Of a stretch of 64,000 nt of DNA, positions 45,011 to 54,999 are shown in pieces. This DNA comes from Dryocosmus kuriphilus (taxonomy: Eukaryota; Arthropoda; Insecta; Hymenoptera; Cynipidae). Every line of letters starts with the position of its first letter. Position 1 is the stretch's first letter. The notes below the pieces were generated by a model. It ran no database searches. It had not been told where the DNA came from and saw only the letters and a program-made list of their open reading frames with translations. Where the stretch lies: positions 238,321,177 to 238,385,176 of the forward strand of contig CM076190.1 in the NCBI GenBank assembly GCA_038277395.1, written 5' to 3'. Made by a program: the position numbers and the translations under genes.

Positions 45011-45205
45011 ATGGACCAAAAGGAAGCATTCGAACAATTCTTCAAGGGCAAAGGAATTCTAAAACGTACATACCTGCCACCACCAATGTCGCAAAAATAC
45101 ATACCTCAGGATATGAAGAATTTCGACAAATGTGTCAAGGACTTCCAGAACCAAGAAAAAATTAGGGAATTGAAAAAGAGAATGAATGCCTGCAAAATTG
45201 AGTAA
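45011..45205 (+). CDS. Small leader ORF of the gypsy-type element
   Basis: An ATG-started frame of 64 residues (MDQKEAFEQFFKGKGIL onward) lies between the primer-binding site and gag, 95 bases before the gag start. It is Lys- and Glu-rich with no known domain. It may be a real short protein, an upstream ORF that tunes gag translation, or chance. Confidence 0.35.
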   Translation: MDQKEAFEQFFKGKGILKRTYLPPPMSQKYIPQDMKNFDKCVKDFQNQEKIRELKKRMNACKIE

Positions 45206-45300
45206 CAAATCAATAACCAGGAAAATAGAAAGAGAAGCCTTATAAGAAGAATCGAAAAAACGAAGTTTTTTTTTTAAGGGAGTTATAAAAAGAAAACAAG

Positions 45301-46620
45301 ATGAATCGAACAACGACGAGATCCGGAAAAAACCACAACAAAGAGATAGGAGAAAACGAACGAATAGAAGAAGAGGACAGAAGAAAGGAAAACTCGACAG
45401 GGTCAGAGGAAGCGGGAGAAAATAGTGAGCCAGGGGGGCTACCTGAAGGAGACCTCGGAACCATGGAAAAGATGTGGAACGAAATTCAAAAAAAACTGGG
45501 ACAAATGGAAGAAAGGACTAAAAGAATCTGGGAAGAAGAGTTAAAAAACAGAGAAAAACATGAAATCCAGAAAGAGAAAGCCACCCAGAAAAGAATCACA
45601 GAACTACAGAACCACTTAAGCCGGTCTATTGAAGCCACGACTAACCTAACACAAAGTCTCGAAGAAAAGAGCAACCGAATGCAAAACCAAATTGAAAGAT
45701 TGGAGACGGCACAAGTGAGAATGATAGAAAGAATTCAAGATGAAGATATAAGAGAAGTAAATAATACGAATCTGAACCCAAAACCCAATATAAAATATGT
45801 CCTTCCAGAATTCAACGGAAGTACAAGCCCGACGAAATATTTAAGACAGCTCGAGCAGTACTGGCTTGCCGTACGACCAAGGCCATGCGACACCGAGTAC
45901 CTGCTTGAGAAATCATTGTCTGGACCACCCGGGGATTGGTGGCAGATAATGAAACATGACGTGCCAAATTTTGACGCCTTTAAACATAAATTTCGAAAAA
46001 CTTTCTGGATCGAATCGACGCAACACGATTTCCGGAAACAATTAGAATTTGGAAATTACCAGGAAAAAGAAGGGACTCGTGCTGAATATGCGGCACGAAT
46101 AATTGCACAAACTCAAGAACTGGATCCCATTCCAGAAATTAAAGAGATAATTCGAAAGCTCGCTCGACATTTTAATGACGAAATTAAATATGCCATCGTG
46201 GGACGAGGCATTGTTGATTTTCAAAGTCTGTTAGAAATGTTGGGAGATTTTGATCGAATTGGGCCTAAAAATCTGGGCAGTCTAGATAACAAAGATTGGA
46301 AGGCAAGAAATCAACCGAAAAATGAGAATCCACCAAATCCACAGGATAGTTGGAGAAATAACAGTAATTATCAAAGAAATGGTCAGAATACTGGTAATCG
46401 CTGGAACCCTCAAAATCAGAACAATGGAAACAGATACAATAAAAATTATCAGAACACAGCACCGAATAAAAACACCAGTGAGCAGCCACCCTGGAGACAA
46501 CAACAGCAACAACAACAGAACACACATAAGATCCAGAGCCTGGGAATTGAGGGGGAGGAAGAACCAGATATTCCAGAAGAAAATGTGCGAGAGTCAAACA
46601 TACACTCGGAAAACGAGTGA
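45301..46620 (+). CDS. Gag polyprotein of the gypsy-type element
   Basis: Gag forms the particle that packages element RNA. The 439-residue ORF starts at ATG 45301. Residues 1-150 are highly charged with a predicted coiled coil (EKMWNEIQKKLGQMEERTKR). Residues about 160-330 match the Ty3/gypsy capsid: LPEFNGSTSPTKYLRQLEQY, LSGPPGDWWQIMKHDVPNF, FRKTFWI, GTRAEYAARI and LARHFNDEI. The C-terminus is Asn/Gln-rich and ends in a QQQQQQQ stretch. No CCHC zinc knuckle is visible, which is unusual for gypsy Gag although some lineages lack one. It ends about 170 bases before the protease frame. Confidence 0.88.
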   Translation: MNRTTTRSGKNHNKEIGENERIEEEDRRKENSTGSEEAGENSEPGGLPEGDLGTMEKMWNEIQKKLGQMEERTKRIWEEELKNREKHEIQKEKATQKRITELQNHLSRSIEATTNLTQSLEEKSNRMQNQIERLETAQVRMIERIQDEDIREVNNTNLNPKPNIKYVLPEFNGSTSPTKYLRQLEQYWLAVRPRPCDTEYLLEKSLSGPPGDWWQIMKHDVPNFDAFKHKFRKTFWIESTQHDFRKQLEFGNYQEKEGTRAEYAARIIAQTQELDPIPEIKEIIRKLARHFNDEIKYAIVGRGIVDFQSLLEMLGDFDRIGPKNLGSLDNKDWKARNQPKNENPPNPQDSWRNNSNYQRNGQNTGNRWNPQNQNNGNRYNKNYQNTAPNKNTSEQPPWRQQQQQQQNTHKIQSLGIEGEEEPDIPEENVRESNIHSENE

Positions 46621-46769
46621 CACCCGAGTCTATGGAAGGTGAGTCGAGCAAAGACGAGGGTGTAGAAATAACTTATATGACTCACATGCTCACCGATATA
46701 CGAGAAGAACTTATGGAGGAAGAATCAATAGAATATAAAAAAAAAACTAAGACCAAATTTATACTGCCA

Positions 46770-47317
46770 ATTTAATCATAGGAGGAATTGTGACTACAGC
46801 ACTCATAGACACGGGAGCTGAGGTCACGTGCATGGCGGATGAATTTTTCAACACCAACAAAGAACGATTGGAAGGATATCCCAGTCTTCCACTTACTGGG
46901 GTTGCCATTGCCGGACCTATTGGAGGCAAAGCCATAAGGCTGAACCGACAAGTGTACGTTGATGTGCAACTCAACGACGTAAATATCCAGGTACCCTTTC
47001 TGATTGTACCTCGTTTGTCATATGCCTGCATAATAGGTATAGACATTTTGGATGAATATCGCACAAAAATAGATTTGGACACAAAGACACTACTTTTCCC
47101 ATATTTAGAGGGAAGCCCCTCGGTAAGAATCATGCAAGAAGAGGACCCGAAGGCCGCAAATCGAACAATGGAAGTAAGCACCATTCAGATTAACAGCGTG
47201 AGGCCGGAGGAACTGAGCGAGGAAACGTTGAAAAGGGCTTTCCTCGACATGGAGACTCCACACAGGAGATTACTTACCAGGAAATTAGTAAGAAAATCGA
47301 GGAAATCTCAGGTGTAA
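46770..47317 (+). CDS. Retropepsin-like protease region of pol
   Basis: ALIDTGAEVTCMADEFF near 46800 contains the DTG catalytic triad of retroviral-type aspartic proteases, and PRLSYACIIGIDILDEY near 47010-47055 is the expected second hydrophobic-Gly motif. The protease cuts the polyproteins. The frame is offset from gag, with the shift in a short overlap near 46750-46785, and it stops at 47317 while the reverse transcriptase is already open in another frame. These could be programmed frameshifts or mutations. Confidence 0.82.
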
Positions 47318-48282
47318 ATAATAGTATAAGAGAGAAACTCCTCGATATCCTGTGGAGACACAAACAAGTCTTCAGAAAGGCACCGGGTCTACTGACTACT
47401 TACCAACATAAATTACAAGTCAGAGAGAACCAACCTTTTGTAAGCAGAAGCTACCCAATTCCTATGGCACACCGTGACAAGGTCAAAGAGGAAATTAACC
47501 GGATGTTAGATATGGGGATTATCCAAAGAACAGATAGCCCTTATATAAACCCCATAGTGCCAGTTATAAAAAAAGACGGCACAATTCGGTTATGCCTGGA
47601 TGCCAGAAAGCTAAATGAAATTTTAATCGAAGACTGGGAATGTCCAGAGCCTGCCGAAGTGCTCTTTCAACGTTGCAAAGGCACAAAAATAATGTCAAGC
47701 CTGGATATGAACAGTAGCTTCTGGCAGGTGCCTCTTCACCCAGAATCTCGAAAGTACACGGCATTTCAATACAAGGGTCATAGCTACGAATTCATGGTCG
47801 TACCTTTTGGCCTGAAAACAAGTACTGCCGCATTAGTACGTGGTCTCGACCAGGCACTGCAGGGAATCGGGGATCATGTAATCACTTTTGTCGACGACAC
47901 CTTGATTACATCGGAGTCGCACGAACAACATGTCACACATCTGGAAGAATTGCTGCAAAGACTAGAACGTTTTAATCTAACATTAAATTTGGATAAATCC
48001 CATCTATTTCAGAAAGAGACAAAATTTCTAGGATTTGTGCTAACAACAGAAGGCATAAAACCAGACCCTGAGAAAATTAAAATTATCAAGGAGTTTCCAG
48101 CCCCTAGAAACATTAAACAACTACGAGGGTTTCTAGGATTGATAAATTTTTATTCTAAGTTCAGCAATAAACACGCAGAAGAAATCGTGCCACTGCTGAA
48201 ACTAATAAAAAAGGGTACTGCCTGGAAATGGGACACTAATATGCAAACTAGTTTCGATCGGGGTAAAAGAACTTTTTTGTGA
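47269..48282 (+). CDS. Reverse transcriptase region of pol
   Basis: The frame is open from about 47269, overlapping the protease frame. Motifs are HKLQVRENQPFVSRSYPIP, EEINRMLDMGIIQRTDSPY, VIKKDGTIRLCLDARKLN, SSLDMNSSFWQVPL, FMVVPFGLKTS and FVDD at 47887-47898 with the two catalytic aspartates. LGFVLTTEGIKPDPEKI and LRGFLGLINFYSKF follow. This is the standard Ty3/gypsy reverse transcriptase. The frame stops at 48282, just after a G-run (48258-48261) where the RNase H frame takes over. Confidence 0.92.
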   Translation: MTYQEISKKIEEISGVNNSIREKLLDILWRHKQVFRKAPGLLTTYQHKLQVRENQPFVSRSYPIPMAHRDKVKEEINRMLDMGIIQRTDSPYINPIVPVIKKDGTIRLCLDARKLNEILIEDWECPEPAEVLFQRCKGTKIMSSLDMNSSFWQVPLHPESRKYTAFQYKGHSYEFMVVPFGLKTSTAALVRGLDQALQGIGDHVITFVDDTLITSESHEQHVTHLEELLQRLERFNLTLNLDKSHLFQKETKFLGFVLTTEGIKPDPEKIKIIKEFPAPRNIKQLRGFLGLINFYSKFSNKHAEEIVPLLKLIKKGTAWKWDTNMQTSFDRGKRTFL

Positions 48283-48805
48283 ATCCATTCTATTATATTT
48301 TCCCGACCCGAAAGAGAAATTCTACATTGAGACGGACGCAAGCCACTACGCCTTGGGAGCTGTCCTCTACCAGTTCAATAAAAAACAAGAAAAGGAAATA
48401 ATCACGTTAGCTAGTCGCACACTGAAAGGTCCTGAATTGGCGTACTTCACCACAGAAAAAGAACTGTTGGCACTAGTCTGGGCGTTACAAAAGTTCAGGA
48501 CATACATCCAGGGCGCCAATATCGTCAATCGGACAGATCACATGGCGCTGACTTTCTTAAAAACATGTAAGTTTGTCAGTGCAAGGCTAACACGGTGGAT
48601 CCTCGCCATCCAGGACTATAAAATCACCATCGAACACCTGCCTGGAAAGGAAAATATAATGGCGGATTTCTTAAGCAGGATCCACAATGACGAAAATGAA
48701 TATCGAAAGGACCGAACGACGAGAGTTTATGTAAATGCTCTGTCATATACAGGATCACCAGAAAATTCGGGAAAATCTGCAAAATATGCAGAACCTACAA
48801 AATGA
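48283..48805 (+). CDS. RNase H region of pol
   Basis: FYIETDASHYALGAVLYQ (48320-48373) has the catalytic Asp of Ty3/gypsy RNase H. ASRTLKGPELAYFTTEKELL, NRTDHMALTFL and EHLPGKENIMADFLSR follow. It degrades the RNA of the RNA-DNA hybrid. It is one base out of frame with the reverse transcriptase, which is the clearest single break in this copy. Confidence 0.9.
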
Positions 48806-48879
48806 GGACTCGGATATCCAAAATAAAAAAATGAAAACACAGAGGGAGGCAGCTGACGGAAAAAAAAACGAGATATAAA

Positions 48880-50066
48880 ATGCACAAGAACCTGCTATAT
48901 CATGATAATGGAAAAACTTTAAGAGTCTGTATCCCGAAAAAATTGATACACTCATTAATCTGGGAGTGCCACATCACATATGGACATGTAGGAGCTGAAA
49001 AAACGCATAGGATCCTAAGAGAATATTTCCATTTTTCTAAATCAGCAAAAATCACGAGGAACGTCATAGCAACGTGCGACTCTCGTGTCAACGAAATAAA
49101 GTATCAACAACGGCCTCGCAAGCTCTGATGGAATCTGTACTACCAAATAACCCACTGGAAATTGTATCAATGGATTATTTTGGACCATTAACTAAAGCTC
49201 GATTTGGATATGAATATTTGTTGGTAATGATAGACACTTTTACCAAATATACGAAACTATATCCATTGAAGAGAGCGACCTGTGAAATCACGATAAAAAA
49301 ATTGGACGAATTTTCAAAAGAACTAGGAAAACCAGAGAAAGTACTATCGGACCGAGGGACACAGTTCACTGGAAAAAAATGGAAGAAGGCACTAGAAGAG
49401 AGAGATGTAAAAATGGTATTGACCTCGATTCGACATCCACAGGCTAATATGGTCGAAAGGGTTAATCGGGAACTATCACGATTATTTCGTACACTCTTGA
49501 TTAACGAACCGCACTGTGCATGGTTATCAAAAATCGAGAATATTGAGACCATAATCAATGAATCATATCATGATACAACAGAGATGACGCCACATGAGGC
49601 TTTTTGGGGCGTAAAACCAAAAAGATGGTGGACTGAAAATCTCCCCAGGGTACCAAATGAAAATGATACCAATAGAGACGAACAGATTGCAATTCTTAGA
49701 GAAAGAATACGAAGAAAGAGGGGAAACTGCACGAATCGAATCAACCTCAAGAGGAAAGGGGTAGTATATGAACTTGGGGATTGGGTGCTGGTAAGAGCAC
49801 ACAATGTCTCCAACACATTGAGTGGCACGATGGCAAAGTTCCTGTCGTTGTACGAGGGTCCATACACCGTTAAGAAACGAGTTTCTACAAATGTATATAT
49901 CCTACAGCATCCGGAGAACTTCAAGGAGAGGGGTCAGTTTCATGCTGACGACTTGAGGAAATACCGGAGGCCCTTGAAGAAACCGGAAAAGGAAAGGAAA
50001 AGTGGGGAAACTCAGAAGGTGGACCCAGATGAAAAGCAACCCTCAGACGCTCTCGTAAGCCAGTAA
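48880..50066 (+). CDS. Integrase region of pol
   Basis: The zinc-binding N-terminus (HITYGHVGAEKTHRILREYF, then C..C across a frame change near 49080) is followed by the catalytic core. The first Asp is in IVSMDYFGPL (about 49173), the second in VLSDRGTQFTG (about 49350) and the Glu in RHPQANMVERVNREL (about 49452). A C-terminal region (LGDWVLVRAHN, FLSLYEGPYTV, HADDLRKYRRP) resembles the GPY/F module of gypsy integrases. The enzyme inserts element DNA. The frame changes between the zinc finger and the core, so the copy is interrupted there. Confidence 0.9.
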
Positions 50067-50083
50067 AGCCTGGAAGAGCCAAC

Positions 50084-50998
50084 ATGCAAGACGCAAGCAC
50101 GCAGCCAGAGTTTTTCGATGTTCATCGCGAGGTGGGAATACAATGTGGGTTACTCGCCGCGTTTGAAAATTTAGAAATTGTGGGTGGCCCACAGGGCAAG
50201 GTGATTATGGCAAGAAAGTACATTCCCGCGGACCCGAGGGTTAAAGTGACGAAAAAGGGAGGAATGAGTGTATCGGAGGTCCATGCGCGCCGGTACAAAG
50301 TGAAAGTGAGCCGGAAAGACGTCGGGGTTGAAGCAAGCATTAAGGACGAAGACCAGAAAGTGCCATCACCTACCGGAACTGAAAAAAAAGAAACACCCGT
50401 GGAGGATGTGTATCACATAAGGGCTTTAAAGGTAATTAATGAAAATATACAAGAAAAAAGAATCAAGGTGGGATCGGTGACGAGACAAGAGGCATTACTC
50501 GAGGATCTCGTCACTGAATGGAAGAGACCCCAAGCAGAGAGAGCCAGGAAATGGAACGCCTGGAGAGAGGCACGAGCCGAAAAGATCAAGCGCCTACAGG
50601 CGAGAAGGAAAAGTGACCTGCTCAGGAAAAGGACCGTTCGAGAAGAAAAGACTACACCCGCGTCAGCGACGGAGGTGGCAGGTGCACCCTCGGAAGTAAC
50701 AAAGGAAGGTAGTACCGAGGAAGTGGGGCTGCATTCCAAGAAACCTACCAATATTTCTGAGGAGGGAACAGCTACGGAAACGAGGCCAGTAAAGGTGCTT
50801 AGACCGTGGAATGCCCCAAAATACGACAACCTTCATATGGACAGACTCTATAGAGAATGGTCGCCGGAACAAGCTTGGCCATTGGACCCGACATGGAGGC
50901 GGGTTGAAAGAGACGAGAGAAGAAACCCAGACTGCAACAACATTGAGGAATACTGGTACGCAATGTTCGATTTCGAGAGGAGAGCTGCTCAATGGTAA
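50084..50998 (+). CDS. Extra ORF downstream of integrase (unknown)
   Basis: The 304-residue frame starts at ATG 50084, 17 bases after the integrase stop, and ends 35 bases before the 3' LTR. This is where env sits in errantivirus-like elements, but there is no signal peptide and no membrane segment, so it is not a recognisable envelope. It starts MQDASTQPEFFDVHREVGIQ, has a basic middle (EARAEKIKRLQARRKSDLLR), and ends with a Trp-rich tail (RLYREWSPEQAWPLDPTWRR, EEYWYAMFDFERRAAQW). The full-length open frame argues for a real protein. I know no family for it. Confidence 0.7.
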   Translation: MQDASTQPEFFDVHREVGIQCGLLAAFENLEIVGGPQGKVIMARKYIPADPRVKVTKKGGMSVSEVHARRYKVKVSRKDVGVEASIKDEDQKVPSPTGTEKKETPVEDVYHIRALKVINENIQEKRIKVGSVTRQEALLEDLVTEWKRPQAERARKWNAWREARAEKIKRLQARRKSDLLRKRTVREEKTTPASATEVAGAPSEVTKEGSTEEVGLHSKKPTNISEEGTATETRPVKVLRPWNAPKYDNLHMDRLYREWSPEQAWPLDPTWRRVERDERRNPDCNNIEEYWYAMFDFERRAAQW

Positions 50999-51019
50999 GA
51001 TACCTCTAAAAATCAAACA

Positions 51020-51033
51020 TTGAGGGGGGCTGA
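51020..51033 (+). other. Polypurine tract
   Basis: TTGAGGGGGGCTGA lies directly before the 3' LTR start TGTAAGATG and is the probable primer for plus-strand synthesis. Confidence 0.75.
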
Positions 51034-53314
51034 TGTAAGATGCGAGTTTAGATATAAGGTAAAAGCGCCTGTATATAGGTAGTCGGGTTGGCATCCAAGC
51101 AGAAGGCCACCTCGGTAGTCATAGCACAGGCAGTACCCTCTAAGAAACTAAAAAGCACCCCCCCGCACGTAACACAGAACTAGGGCATAATGCATTCGGG
51201 ATGATTTAAAAGGCCGGTCTCGACGAAGAATCGGCAGATCTTCTCTGGCGAGCTAAAGGACAAGGTCCTCTCTCCTCAGAAGAAGCATCTCCTGGGTAAA
51301 CTCCCTAACTTTAGGAAGTTGCTGCCCTTCCTCGAGTCTTCGTGCTCGTCAGCGGTGAATTTCCCCTTCCCAGGGACGAATTATCCGAGCCTTCGTGCTC
51401 TATAGCCACTAGTTTACCCCTTCTCAGGGATGCCCTATTTTTGAGACTTCGTTCTCCACAATTAAAAATACTGAGATTTTTATTGGCCACTGTGCCCAGC
51501 CATTAAGGCCTTTTTACTTGTAAGCCATCGAGCTTCTATGATAAACTTTTCCCCTCTCAGGGACATCCCATTTTGAGACTTTGAACTCTATGATTGGAAT
51601 ATTTATTCCTTATTAATTTTGGCCACCGTGCCCAGCCATTTAGGCTTTTCTTTTATTTTAGCCTTTGAGCTGTTTAATGTAAAGTAAAGAATTCCTCCGA
51701 AGTCTTATAACAGTTAGCTTTTGAGCCTGTTAAAGCGGATACCATAGATATTCAAGTTTAAATCTATCACCAGAAATTCCAGAAAGGAAACTGGTCACAT
51801 TAGCCTCTTCATTAAAGGCGATAGACTTGTACAAAACCCATGAGAAATAAGTAGCAGCGCTGCTTGGAGATTTAAATAGACCCTTTGAATGAGGGAAAGA
51901 CAGGCTCGAAAGGTAGCCGTTCATAAAAGATAATCCCTGCGCCACGCCATAAACAGGTGTAATAATACTATAATCGAATAATAGGTAATAATGGAATTAG
52001 TGGTATAATTGTATAAAAGGAAATTTATGATACAAGGAATAATAGTTAAGATCTGATATTCATCATTGTAACCTGAAAATAAACCAAGGCATGTGTTTGT
52101 ACTTTGGGACGGAGAGACCAGACTAGATAAATACATTTGCGGGAATTGAATCAGGAATATTTTGATGTTAAATAAATATAAAACAGAATAAAACAGATCT
52201 TTTAAACCGATAGTTCACGAAAGATTTACATTGTAAATCTTTTCTGAACTAGGTGGGTCCGTATTAGATTCGGGTGTGAAGCGGAGTCCCACTTCGTCTT
52301 CCAACCTAAGAATTAATACCCCCTTATAAAGGTTTCTTTTATGAATAATTATTTGAATCAATTGTACCTTCTATAAATAATAATTGAATTCGGGTGTGAA
52401 GACGCATACCATACCGTTCTTCCAACCTTAGAATCAATTTTGTTAAGAAGGCCATTTAATTCATCTAATTAAAATTAGTGACTTCCTTTTCAAAGAACAA
52501 TTATTGAATTCGGGTGTGAAGGCGGTTTATATGACCCACTTCCAACCTTAGAATCAATTCTGTTGGAAAAAAAAGTCATATTCGAATCAGTAGCCTAGAT
52601 CAATCACCTGTTCTTTTAAAGATACAATTATTGAATTCGGGTGTGAAGTTACATCCCAAACTGTGCTTCCAACCTAAGAATCAATGTGTAGAAAAGAACA
52701 TTTAATTGATCCCACAAACGAAGCTTCTATAAGATAATCATTGAATTCGGGTGTGAAGCTGAACAATAAAACAGTCTTCCAACCTTAGAATCAATGTTGT
52801 GAAGAAGCGACTTTGTTTTTCTAAAGATCCACTCTTAAGAAATCAAAAATTTCAGATTCCGTAATTTGGGTCCCTTTTTCGCACGTGCCAAGGAGTGACC
52901 TGTGTAAGGAAAAGCCTCATTCCAGGTAGTCGGGGGAGTAGGGTGGCTCACCTGCGGAAACACACGCCTAGAGTGTGCCTTTAGAATTAAGTCTCACGCC
53001 CATCCAGAATTGTAAACAACGTGAACCAAGAGGCATAAAAGCCCTCTCGACTATATAATCCTTTAGCATAATTAGAAAAATTATTGTATTAATCAAAAGT
53101 ATGCATTTTATTTAGACACGTAAGTTAGAAATAGGACCTTTAATTAATCACTGTATTAGGATAGCTAGGGTTATGGTTAATAAATAATCATTATTGTAAA
53201 AGAAACTCGCTTGTCTTTACTCTCGTAAGACCCAATCATGTAAAATACTTAATTGACCAATAACAAATACAAACAAATAAGATAATATAAAATAAAAAGA
53301 AAATATAAAAGGTT

Positions 53315-53317
<3 letters not shown>
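51034..53317 (+). repeat. 3' LTR of the gypsy-type element
   Basis: It matches the 5' LTR except for a CT expansion (near 51272), one T fewer (near 51673) and two bases fewer (near 53078). The five hairpin units recur at 52265-52800. Confidence 0.9.

Positions 53318-53363
<46 letters not shown>
53318..53363. repeat. TA microsatellite at the 3' edge of the LTR element
   Basis: An uninterrupted run of TA dinucleotides directly follows the LTR. A shorter TA run precedes the 5' LTR, so the element probably inserted into a TA repeat. Confidence 0.85.
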
Positions 53364-53366
<3 letters not shown>

Positions 53367-54049
53367 CGTGACAGTTGTTTTGGAAATGTCGGAACTTTTT
53401 CCATCGCCGACCTGAAAACTAATCAAGGTATACAAAAAAAATTTTCAGTAAAACTTGAATGCAATCAATCAGACTTAATTACATGCGCCACAACGTAATT
53501 GAAATTTTAAAAGAGAAATGCATGTATTTTCTTACATGTTTTATTTAAATTATCATAACTTTTTTAGAAATGCACACAAATGTTTAAGGCATGGTAGAGC
53601 TTTAGTACATATTGCAAGGTCCAGCCTAATCTTTTCTAGATTTTTTCGTCTATATTATCTCAACCGTCTGGGCGCTTGAATAATACGCGTTTTTACTCTT
53701 TTATCATTTCGCCTAAAAAAGTCATTGTAATTTAGCTCAAAAAATTTGTTTGAAACAATATTTTGTTAAATCATCTTAAAGGAAACACTTTCTTATTTTT
53801 TAAGATTACATGTAACTATTATCAGCTATAACATGGCATACAAACATAAAAAAAATGTAAGAGAACTGAATACGTATAACCATAGTTGTTCTACCAAATT
53901 GAACACTATAACTGATAAATGGATGAATCAAATCAGACAGACTGAAATTGAAGATGTTCACCACCATCTTAACTTTATGTAAAAAAGATCTGCGAATTTA
54001 AAAAAATCTTTAAGCAACTAGTTAATACAATAAGGCAAAACAAAAATAT
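53364..54049. other. AT-rich sequence, no gene seen
   Basis: No motif, repeat unit or reading frame that I can support. Confidence 0.5.
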
Positions 54050-54330
54050 ATCTTGTGACGTATTTAACGTCCGGGGTGATTAAATATAGAGTTGAAAAGC
54101 GATTCATCCAGACAAATAAGTTATTGTAAAAACTTAGTATATTGTTGAAAAACGTTTCGTCGCCTTTTCCCGACAACCTCTTCAGGTTCTGAATACAATA
54201 ATATATAATAAAAATGATAAGTAAAAGTCATGTACATTTAGATGAAACAAATAAAATAAATCGTATGATCTCTGAGCCTCGAAAGTCTATAACCGCACAA
54301 CCGACTTTCGCTAAAAGCGCATTGCCTAAG
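54050..54330 (-). mobile_element. Third Penelope-type terminal repeat family member
   Basis: The fragment carries a hammerhead core and no coding sequence. Its sequence differs from the 24-28 kb and 29-35 kb repeats, so it belongs to a third family. Its boundaries are approximate. Confidence 0.45.
54150..54188 (-). ncRNA. Hammerhead ribozyme core
   Basis: On the minus strand CTGAAGAG (54185-54178) is followed by GTTGTCG, loop GGAAAAGG, CGAC (stem II) and GAAAC (54158-54154). All conserved core bases are present, with the CUGAAGA variant. Confidence 0.6.
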
Positions 54331-54364
54331 TTGTGTTTCTAGAATAGAGTAAGTATCTTCAGAG

Positions 54365-54565
54365 TGGGGTGTTCAGTCCCGCGCCGTCCCAAGGTCATCG
54401 TGGCGATCCGAGTGCAGGCCTTACCGGTAATAACGCGGTAGCGCATCTCTTCTCGAGCCACTACGGAGCACGGCTGACTTTCGTGTTCGAAGTGCGGAGA
54501 GCGGGACCCGAACCCGGGACTTTCCGAGTGAGAGTCGGGCGCTCTGCCACTGAGCCTCTTTCAAA
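54365..54565 (-). mobile_element. tRNA-derived SINE
   Basis: The minus-strand head (54562-54500) reads GCTCAGTGGCAGAGC (D arm), an anticodon stem-loop with loop CTCTCAC (anticodon CTC, Glu) and GGGTTCGGGTCCC (B box, T arm). The acceptor stem does not pair, so it is not a working tRNA. An unrelated body of about 130 bases follows (TTACCGGTAAGGCC, ACGATGACCTTGGGACGG). Internal A and B boxes would serve as the polymerase III promoter. Confidence 0.65.
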
Positions 54566-54569
54566 GTAG

Positions 54570-54999
54570 AATAAAAAAGGAGCAAAACATACCATTTGAT
54601 AAAAGATTGTAAGTTTTACGTTGTGTAATGGTTCTTTCTCTCAATGGACAATTTAAAATCGGAGTAAATTTAAGACAAATAGCATCCCTCACAATGTCAA
54701 ATCAACAACCAAACATATAGAAACCAAAATATTGCTTGTAATGTGTGTACAGTAAATTTAGATGAACATTATGGTTTGAGAATATTGCAACCTGTAGATA
54801 TAAATATGATTTTTTAAAACATAAAGTAAAAAGATTCAAATTTTTAGGTTATGAATGAGTCATAGTTATACTTTATTTGTTTGAGAATCATCTGATTCAT
54901 ACAAATGAGATACAGTTCAATTCTAAAACTAAATGCTATTCTAATAAATAAAAACAACAGCTAAGATTAAAGATTGATGGTAAACTTTACCCCGAGGAA
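54570..54999. other. AT-rich spacer, no gene seen
   Basis: Nothing recognisable was found. Confidence 0.45.

Larger units (their letters stand above)
42622..53317 (+). mobile_element. Ty3/gypsy-type LTR retrotransposon, structurally complete
   Basis: Two LTRs of about 2,285 and 2,284 bases (42622-44906 and 51034-53317) flank 6.1 kb of internal sequence encoding a small leader ORF, gag, protease, reverse transcriptase, RNase H, integrase and one further ORF. Domain order (reverse transcriptase before integrase) is that of Ty3/gypsy. ATAT lies on both outer edges (42618-42621 and 53318-53321) and may be the target duplication, though the 3' flank is a TA repeat. The LTRs differ by three short indels that I can see, so the insertion is recent. 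Frame disruptions in pol nevertheless make this copy defective as written. Confidence 0.92.

Noticed and set aside
50084..50998. Envelope gene of an errantivirus-like element
   Set aside because: No signal peptide, no membrane segment and no cleavage-site pattern; only the position fits.
54500..54562. Functional tRNA-Glu gene
   Set aside because: The acceptor stem does not pair and the T stem has a mismatch; better explained as a SINE head.
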